A stretch of DNA of 64,000 bases from Cristatella mucedo (taxonomy: Eukaryota; Bryozoa; Phylactolaemata; Cristatellidae), in contig WPIO01000114.1 in NCBI GenBank assembly GCA_009760855.2, forward strand, positions 1,191,501 through 1,255,500, written 5' to 3'. The stretch's first letter is position 1. Each line of letters opens with the position of its first letter. Positions 45,170 through 64,000 of the stretch are shown piece by piece. The notes beneath the pieces are model-generated. The model saw only the letters and a program-made list of their open reading frames with translations, had not been told where the DNA came from and searched no databases. The translations under genes were made by a program, and so were the position numbers.

Positions 45170-46520
45170 CCTAAGTTATTAGTTATAGGCAAACCTGAAG
45201 TTGCTCACAAAAGTGAAGCTTCGAAATGGGTGCGTTACAATGTGCCAGTCATTACTTACCATATATACAGTTGTGTATGTATACATTAACTGCATTCACC
45301 TTGACCATGTCGGGAATCTACAACTTCTTTTCGACATATGTAAATTACCTATACAGAGATTTAGTTCTTGGGTGTCCTGTACACAATATTGCTATTATTA
45401 ACCATGGCCAAGTCTGCCGACTTGCAACATTACCAAAATCCGTTATGCTCTAGTAGGGATGGCAGATCCAAGTTGCTTCATGCATTTGTGACATTTCGGA
45501 TTTTGTAACTCACTAATCAATGGACTTTCAGCCTTTGCAATTGCACTATTCTGTGGGCATGAGTGTGATGCTTGCCTTAGTATGCTGGCCTGAGCACGGT
45601 ACTTGTTTGCTTTTACACGCTCGATACCATGCATTTAACAAATCCTTGGGTACTGATTCTCTCACATCCAGTTGTAAGGCACCTGGAGGGCTAGAGGTTT
45701 GGTGAATCTAGTGGTAAGGCACCTGGCTAGAGCATTGGTGCAGTTCCCGTTGCTTGGAAAAGCATGGCAGACGACTGCTTGACCTGGGAGACCATCCATA
45801 CATTGCGCAAGAGATCCTGTTTAGAAGGCACTATAACCTCATTACATGAGAATTGGATCATTAGGTGGCAAATGAAAGGTAATTGCAGAGGGTTTACATT
45901 CACTGGCAGGTGCATTTTAGATAGCCGTATCATACCTCCCTAGCAAAGGTAGTTTTCCATTATTCAATCTGGAGGTGAAGCAAATAAGAAGTAAGACTTG
46001 AGAAAACTTTGTAAACATGCTACAAGAAGGAAGGCTAAAGCAAGTCTAACAGTGTAAGCGCGGCTTTAAGATTCTAAGCAAACGACCCATTATTAATGTG
46101 ATATGTAAGGTGCTTTGGTGCAAAAGAGTGCAGCTCGGCTTGCCTGTCATGAGCTTCTCAGTTGTGATTTACACCTCGGCTCACTTACCTGTGGTGGCTG
46201 CCCATCAAGCTATGCATCGACCCAAAGATTGTTGTTACTCACTTTTAGGTCCGTCCATTACCTTGCACCGGTTTGCCTATCTGGACCTCTTTTCGGTCAA
46301 GCTAAGCATCCTAACACCTGAACTTCATGCCCAAGTTGTTGAGCTGTGACTCTGACCAACCTAAAACCCTTCGGATACCTTGACTTTAGTGTGTCTGCTC
46401 GCAAAGCCTTGAACTCACTCCCGAGTGACCTCACATCCGCTGACTTGATGTCATTTAAAAAGAACTTTTAATTCACCTATTCCTTACTGCATTTGTTATA
46501 CGTGACTCGTGATGTATTTG
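45170..46520 (+). mobile_element. LINE A-derived sequence, heavily decayed
   Basis: Scattered + strand matches: GATGACGATAAACCTAAGTTATTAGTTATAGGC-like codons near 45160-45190, an RLACHELLSC-type C-terminal piece at about 46125-46160, and AACTCACTCCCGAGTGACCT near 46412. Mostly unalignable by eye; middle part 45200-46090 uncertain. Confidence 0.5.
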
Positions 46521-47255
46521 GCCTGTTTCTGCTTTCGCGGGTAGCCAGTCAAGTACGCTTGTGTGTTTTCTCGACACCTTATGATTTGTGATGCCTCGAA
46601 AACTAAAGTAGCTTGGTATTCATCAATCGTGCTGCCTGCAAGTGAGGTCGGATGCCTGAAACTGCTAGACACTAATCCATGAAGAGAGCAAAAAAAATTA
46701 GGCAGGTATTTAGAGCTGCTGCTCTTTGCATCTGAAGGACTGCCTAGACACTATCTGAGGACTGTATTACCTCAGGCTGACCCTATCACGTGTTACTGCT
46801 GGTCAGCTTTTTTGCCAACTTAATAATTCTGTGCTTCGGCCACTGAGCTATTAGGTTGACCGTGCCTCGTAGGTCGGGGTTTCACTTGTCACCTTCGAAT
46901 GGGTGTTTCTGAGACAGGTAAACGTGATGATTCTATACCAAGACTGCATGTTCAGGACCCACGGGTAAGAAAACGACATGTAGCTGTATTTGTGAAGTGG
47001 TGATCGCATTAAAGCAATAGTGTGTTAACAAAAGAATGTTAATCTCCGATCTGACAAACCTGCTTGCCTCTATTGGAATGGAGGTTATGCTGCTTTTAAT
47101 GCATCGCCCCTCATAACGTTGTCTGTTGGTGTTTCCACTTGGCTTGACTGTTGCAGTGTTTCTACTTGGTTTGACTGTGTTTCTCCGTTCGGGGGGAAGC
47201 TACTGAGGCTTGGTGCTGCCATTCTAGCCACTTGGCCACTGCAGCACCTTCAGTG
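46521..47255. other. Upstream region of GABPB, promoter and 5' UTR not resolved
   Basis: No LINE or SINE signature. It should hold the GABPB promoter or an upstream non-coding exon boundary, but I see no TATA box or clear start signal. The GC content is only slightly raised near 47090-47255. Confidence 0.35.
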
Positions 47256-58746
<11,491 letters not shown>

Positions 58747-58904
58747 GTAAGTGGGGTATTATTTGTAGACAAGACATGCTTACTCTACCCCCTTCGGGAA
58801 TCTGTCCATATTAGTAAGTGGTTAGTTGTAGCAGCATGACATCATCCTTCCAATTTAATAGTACAGACTCAGATCGCCAGCGCCATCCTCTGAAAAATAA
58901 TTAT

Positions 58905-60165
58905 GGGTTTATATTGCCCCTTATATAACGTAATCTCTCTCTTGGCACTTTACATGTGCCATAAAGGAAGCGTGGTCAAATGGTTGGTGTTAACGTACAA
59001 GGTTTCACCAAGCATAATATGGTTAAATGTAGCACAGTGTCAACAAGTAGATGTGGTTAGTGGTAATATAGGTATCGTCAGCATGCATAAACACTCAAAG
59101 GACAAATCACAAGGACCCGGCAAATGCTTTGAGAAATAGATGCATTTTTAACTTTAATCTAATTGTTGTCAAGTCAGGGTGTGTCGTTACGTCCATCGGG
59201 AGTGAGTTCCAGGCTTCAGGAGCATAGCAACTATAGGCACGGTCTCCAAAGGATTTGAGGTTTGTGTGAGGTATAGCTAAACGATTTGAGCCAGAAAAGC
59301 AGGTGCTATGATGCCTAGTCTAGTAGTGAAGCAGTTCTGATATGTAGGTTATAGCCAAAGAATGAGGGGACCTAAAAGTGAGTGACTGAACCTTGAAGTT
59401 GATACTAAGCTTGACTAGGAGCCATTGCAGTTCTGCAAAAAGTAGTGTGGTTTGGCAACTTCCACACGAGAGGCAACCCTAGCTGCTGAGTTTTGCATCG
59501 GCTGTGATCGCCTGATTGCATAGGCCGGTAGACCAGCAAATAGTGAGTCACAGAAGTCGAGACAGGATGTCACAGATCCATGGACCACTTTGGATTAATT
59601 TCAATACTATCCCTGTCTGAGTAGGCCCAAATTTTAGCAATATATGTAGCAGAAATCAGGCAGACTGGACTTTGGGGCTGGTAGGGTCTTCTAGTGAAAG
59701 GTAAGTTTGCAACATGACACCTGATTGTGTGCAGATTTTGCATGAGATATGCTGGCAGAGCCAATTTTTTGCAAAAAGCTTTCTAATCATAGAGTCGCAT
59801 TTAGTTTGCCCAGAACTGTTAAGTTGGTTTTATTGCATAATAGATGTGCTGGAGGGTTTTGTAATTTGATCCATAGATACAGCTTACTCATATGCATAGA
59901 AGAAAACCTAGATTGTGCTTGGAGATCACATCGGCAAGAGAGTCAGATGAAAAAGAAACAGACTAAGCACGTAGCCCGGAGGTACTCCATGCTTCGCAGT
60001 TCCTTGGATGATCGTTGTCCGTTCGTATCAATATTGTGTAGTATCCCTCTGAGATAGGACTTAAACCATAGCAGCTCGATGCCTGTGGTGCCCAGATGAG
60101 ATAAAAGACGCTAGAGAAGGAAGGGGTCAGTAGTTTCAAAGGCTGCCGAAGATCAGCAGCACTTG
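58905..60165 (-). mobile_element. LINE A copy, RT end to tail, decayed
   Basis: Minus strand with tail near 58905, 3' UTR, C-terminal domain, then RT codons corresponding to QGSVLGP and SSRLGITG at about 60000-60120. Diverged throughout. Confidence 0.75.
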
Positions 60166-60625
60166 TTGTATTCGCAGGATCAATGTAAGTTTGCGGGCAT
60201 TACTGCCATGTCATCTGTTGCACTGATCCCACATGCTAGTTTAATTGTATTGACTAGGTTTAGAAGAATGCTGTGCTACTCAAGATTAACTTGTTGGTGG
60301 CTATTTTAATGTGGATAAATTACTTCATTGCCTTGTACGGTTTAATTGTATGTAGCTATGGGAAGGAGCTTGCAGGATGCAAGCTTTCTAAGCCAGCAGA
60401 AATGACATACAACCATATCTGATTGTATGTACAGTCCTTCCTCGTTTATCGCGGTTAATCAATACCAGACAGACTACCGAAATAAGTGAATTTCCTCGGA
60501 GAATTTTTGTATTTAGAGTTTATAAATCTGGTTCACCACCCTCTAAATACAGTTTTTAACATTATTAGAGCATTCTAGGCATGAAATAACACCTATAGTC
60601 ACATTACACTCGCATTAATAATAGT
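60166..60625. other. No recognised feature
   Basis: AT-rich. CCTCGTTTATCGCGGTTAAT at about 60438 recalls simple-repeat or Mariner-like junctions, but no element can be outlined. Confidence 0.3.
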
Positions 60626-60628
60626 AAT

Positions 60629-60671
<43 letters not shown>

Positions 60672-61390
60672 CATGAGTACTCAATCTTTTTAGGCACTTG
60701 ACATTTGCTGCAAAGGAAGAACAATCGCACGGTTAACGGTAGCATGCTCAATGATAAGATATGCAAACCATTAGATTCCGAAAAGCAGATGGCATGATGC
60801 TTAGCCTGGTTGGGGATTAGATCTGATCTGGCTCAAAGAATTAAGGGACCTAAAAGTAAGTAACCTTAAAGTTAACCTTAGTACTAAACCTTAAAGTCGA
60901 TGCATTGCTTGATTGGGAGCTAGTGGAGGTCATTGGGAGCTAGTGACGGTCGGCAAGAATAGATGTGATGTGACAACTGACGCTCACGACAGACAAGCCT
61001 AGCTGCTGAGTTTTGCGCAAGCTGTGAGCGTCTGATTGCACGGCCGGTAGACCAGCAAGCAGTGAGTTACAGAAGTCGAAACGGGATGTCACAAATGCAT
61101 CAACCAATGTGGATGTGGTATCACTGTCGAAACAAGCCCTAATTTTAGCATTGTTATGTTGGCAGAATCTACTGTATAGCTGATGGTCGTCAAATGAAAG
61201 GTCACTTTTGAACATGGCACCTAGATTCCGGTCAGATTCAACAGGACATACATGCTGCAGAGCCGATTGTTAGCTTTAATCTTTAAAGTTTGTAAATCAC
61301 TCTTGGTTTGCCCATATAAGTTGGTTTTGTCATCATTCAAATTAAGAAGTTTGCTGCCATCCTTGTGCAAAGGGCTTTTCCCAATATATT
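60626..61390 (-). mobile_element. LINE A copy, 3' half
   Basis: (AAT)n tail at about 60626-60670, then a shortened 3' UTR and C-terminal domain (DSDTTSTLVDAFVTSRFDFC) to TTTGCTGCCATCCTTGTGC. GGAGCTAGTG is duplicated at 60917 and 60936. Confidence 0.8.
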
Positions 61391-61789
61391 AGACATAATA
61401 AGTGTGTAGGTGCCTATAAGAGTGAAACGAACTTGCATGAGGCTGAGCCAATCAGTGGCCAGTATAGGAATAGGATAGGATAGCCAATCAGTGAACTGCA
61501 TGCTTTGATTGGCTTAGTTTCACCACACCAGATTTTTTTGTTAAAAAAAAGTTCTTGCTCACACAATGAGTGGTCGAGCAGCCACAGCTGACGTTGAAGG
61601 ATTTCCCGGGGTGCTCGAATGCATGGGCCTTCAGTCCACACGTTCAGTAATTTTAGTTTTAATTGTAATACAGGGGTGGATAATTGACAAGACAACCGAT
61701 CGTGCACTTAATCATTTTCACTATATCGATCAACTTTTTAATGAATATATTTGAAAAATCGCGATAGAATGAAATCGTGATAGTCGAAG

Positions 61790-62830
61790 TGCGAAGTGAC
61801 GATGGATGACTGTATTTCCATCTTTGCTCCACGAACTCACAAGGGCCAAATGGTTGTTCTGCGGCACGAGATGCTTCTGTAGTCGACTCAAAGCCTACAT
61901 ATCTTGTGGTGCAAATGTTGTAGCCAAAAGACTTAACTGCATGCAACAAAGACAAAGTAAGAAGCATATCTGAGTCCGAAAGGCAGTCGAGGAACTGGAT
62001 GGCATTGATGTAGCAGCTCTGGATGGCTGGACAAGATGTGCCACAGTTGGGAAGCAGGAGATTAATAATAAGAATAGTAATAATAAATTGGTGTGGCATC
62101 CTCAGAAAACTTAATCATTTTCTAGGCGCTTTACAGATGCTTAAAGAAAGCATGACCAAATGATTAATGATAGCACTTATATTTCATCAAGCATAGCATT
62201 ATTAGATGGGACGTGCATGTGATCAACTTGTAGATGTTGTTAATAGCAGCCAGCACAGTATTAGACTGCATAAGCACCCAGTCAATCTTGTAACAAGTAG
62301 AAGTCGTTGCCTAAGAATTGTGAAAGTTCCTCTGTCTAGAATCTGCTTAGCAAAAACCTATGTCGCCAATGCTCAAGTGAAGGAATGGATTATCTAATTT
62401 ACTCTCCATAAGGAACCTGAGTGTTCGATGTGGCTGAAACTGGTTTAGTAGTTTAGGTGGATATGAAGGAGCCAAGGTATGGCAGGCGTCGTGGGTCAGA
62501 GTAGAAATTTTACTCTATCAGGTTATCTACTGAGAGTCATTGCTGCTCCTTTAGCAAATTAGACATGTGGCTCAAATCCCCCGGGATCATTTAATTAGCC
62601 TTTCAGCCATATGCATCCCTAGCAGCTGAGGCTTAGTAGCTTTTCGTAGTAGCCCAGCCAAAGCAGATTTGCAGTAGCCGAGTCTAGACAGAACCAGGGA
62701 GGTATTAAGATTTTTTGCAAGCCACCGTGGCAGACAGCCCCTAATCTTAGACCTGGACCTGACATGGTGGCTAGTTATGGAAGCTCTCTGCTTAGTGAAA
62801 CTTTCAACCTTTAGCAATTACCACATAGGG
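61790..62830 (-). mobile_element. LINE B copy, C-terminal domain to 3' end, split by LINE A
   Basis: Minus-strand 3' part at 61790-62062 (SYINAIQFLDCLSDSDMLLT) and 5' part at 62302-62830 (LVLSRLGYCKSALAGLL, LLGMHMAERLI), with a LINE A tail fragment between. The break falls at GCAGGAG | GTAGAAGTCGTTGC, which is continuous in other LINE B copies. Confidence 0.78.
62063..62301 (-). mobile_element. LINE A 3' fragment nested in LINE B
   Basis: (ATT)n-like tail, TGGTGTGGCATCCTCAGAAA, then 3' UTR to AAGCACCCAGTCAATC. Diverged, so an old insertion. Confidence 0.7.
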
Positions 62831-63194
62831 TACCTAAATCTCGATCGCATGTGTCACTCAACCGTATCACTTATTATAATAGCTTAGTCCCATAGCCCAA
62901 CGAAATGCTGCTTGGGGTGGCCTATAAGTTGGTCGGGCATAATCAATGTCCACAATCCCTTTTAAAGGTTCAACCCTCCTTAACAGATCCTTGCTGCGAC
63001 CCTAATGCTGACAGCGTTCATCATTTTGCCTCTCAATTTAATTAGTAAGGAGATGGAGTAGTGACTTTTTCACCAGGAGCATGCAAGTTTGTTGAGTGTG
63101 GTGTGGGCATTAATTTCAATACTCGTGACTGACATCGTGACTGACATCGAGTTCTTAGGAAATATTATTAGTGTTAGTAACGGTAATAATAGCA

Positions 63195-63620
63195 TATTAT
63201 TATAGGACATTTGTATGGCACCCTCCGAGAACTAAATCTCTCTCTTTCTCTAGTCACTTGACGTATGCTGCAAGAAAAGTATTAATAAGAAGCACAGCCG
63301 CTGGTCAGGGAATTTTGACGTCAGTCGGAGGTGAGTTCCAGGGTTTTTGGAGCGTTCGAACTGTTACCATAGTTTCGATAAGGTTTGAGGTTTTTTAAGC
63401 ATAGCTAAGTGACTTGATTTATAAGATGTGGTGGTATGAGGACCTGGATGGTTTGCAGTATGGGTAGGAAGGCAGGGGCAAGAAAATTTAAAAAAAAAAA
63501 ACTAAAAGTGAGTGCCAAACCCTGAAGTCGATAAGCTGCATGATCGGGAACCAGTGCCGGGTAGTGAGAAGTTGTGTGATGACGTGGCTATTTTGACGTC
63601 CATGACCAAAGAAGTTGCTG
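63195..63620 (-). mobile_element. LINE A copy, 3' part, decayed
   Basis: TGGCACCCTCCGAGAACTAA tail region, missing most of the 3' UTR, then C-terminal codons (GACGTCAGTCGGAGGTGAGT, ACCAGTGCCGGGTAGTGAG). Confidence 0.7.
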
Positions 63621-63849
63621 TCAGCTAAATAGTTTGTTACCATTGCCTCAATGTTTTCTTGCTGTGTATCTTCTAATCAAGCAGTTTAGCTGTTGGAGAT
63701 CTTGAGATTTCTCGACATATGATTGGCTCAAGGTGATACGTGCACCTCCCTCCCTCTAAGGCCCCCTTACAACATCGACATGTCGGTCCCGCACAATGAA
63801 AAAAAAATGTCCAAACCAATAGCAAACTTGACCATTCTTGTAGAAAAAA

Positions 63850-64000
63850 TGCAATAATAATAATGCACTTGATAAAGCGCCCTTTGAGAACTCGATCTCT
63901 TTCTAGGCACTATACATTTGCTGCAAAGGGAAACACGATTGAATTGTGAGTAATATTATGCTTGATAAACAACATGAATAACATGGTTAGGGGTGACATG
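63850..64000 (-). mobile_element. LINE A 3' end, runs off the window
   Basis: (AAT) tail, CACTTGATAAAGCGCCCTTT, then 3' UTR to GGTTAGGGGTGACATG at the window edge. Close to the consensus. Confidence 0.85.

Overview
The window is a piece of animal nuclear genome, about 64 kb, with split genes, long introns and a very heavy load of LINEs and tRNA-derived SINEs. Two host genes on the + strand can be reconstructed exon by exon. The phylum cannot be fixed from this sequence. An invertebrate is likely: the lipase stops right after its catalytic domain, with no PLAT/C2 tail, and the repeats are CR1/L2-like LINEs with simple (ATT)n or (ACATT)n tails.

Layout. 1-5.2 kb: several copies of one CR1/L2-like LINE ('LINE A'), including one with an open 625-codon reverse-transcriptase frame at 2526-4403. 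5.47-32.13 kb: a secreted pancreatic-lipase-family gene in five visible exons (5473-5768, about 5861-6091, 18598-18837, 24674-24783, 31995-32132). Its introns hold LINE A, a second CR1/L2-like LINE ('LINE B'), two tRNA-derived SINE families (SINE1, SINE2) and a 10-bp minisatellite. 32-47 kb: no host gene recognised. This stretch is mostly fossil repeats, including a three-layer nest at 35.7-41.9 kb: a LINE A copy split by a long LTR, itself split by a small gag-bearing LTR element. 47.256-58.746 kb: the GA-binding protein beta subunit gene (GABPB type), six phase-consistent exons coding for the ankyrin repeats and the following Ala/Ser-rich region; the 3' end lies beyond what I can find. 58.8-64 kb: mosaic of minus-strand LINE A and LINE B fragments.

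The two genes have no evident functional link: one encodes a digestive or extracellular lipid hydrolase, the other the non-DNA-binding partner of an ETS transcription factor. The repeats tell a clearer story. LINE A and LINE B are inserted into each other, so their activity overlapped. SINE2 carries a 3' tail closely matching that of LINE A, which suggests LINE A machinery mobilised it. One SINE1 copy has a perfect 19-bp target duplication and looks recent. I saw no CRISPR array, rRNA or true tRNA gene, bacterial operon or clear novel system. The most unusual items are the frame problem in lipase exon 2, the nested LTR structure, a two-copy repeat of unknown family with a conserved reading frame (14.58 and 42.01 kb), and an exon-like cysteine-containing ORF inside GABPB intron 1.
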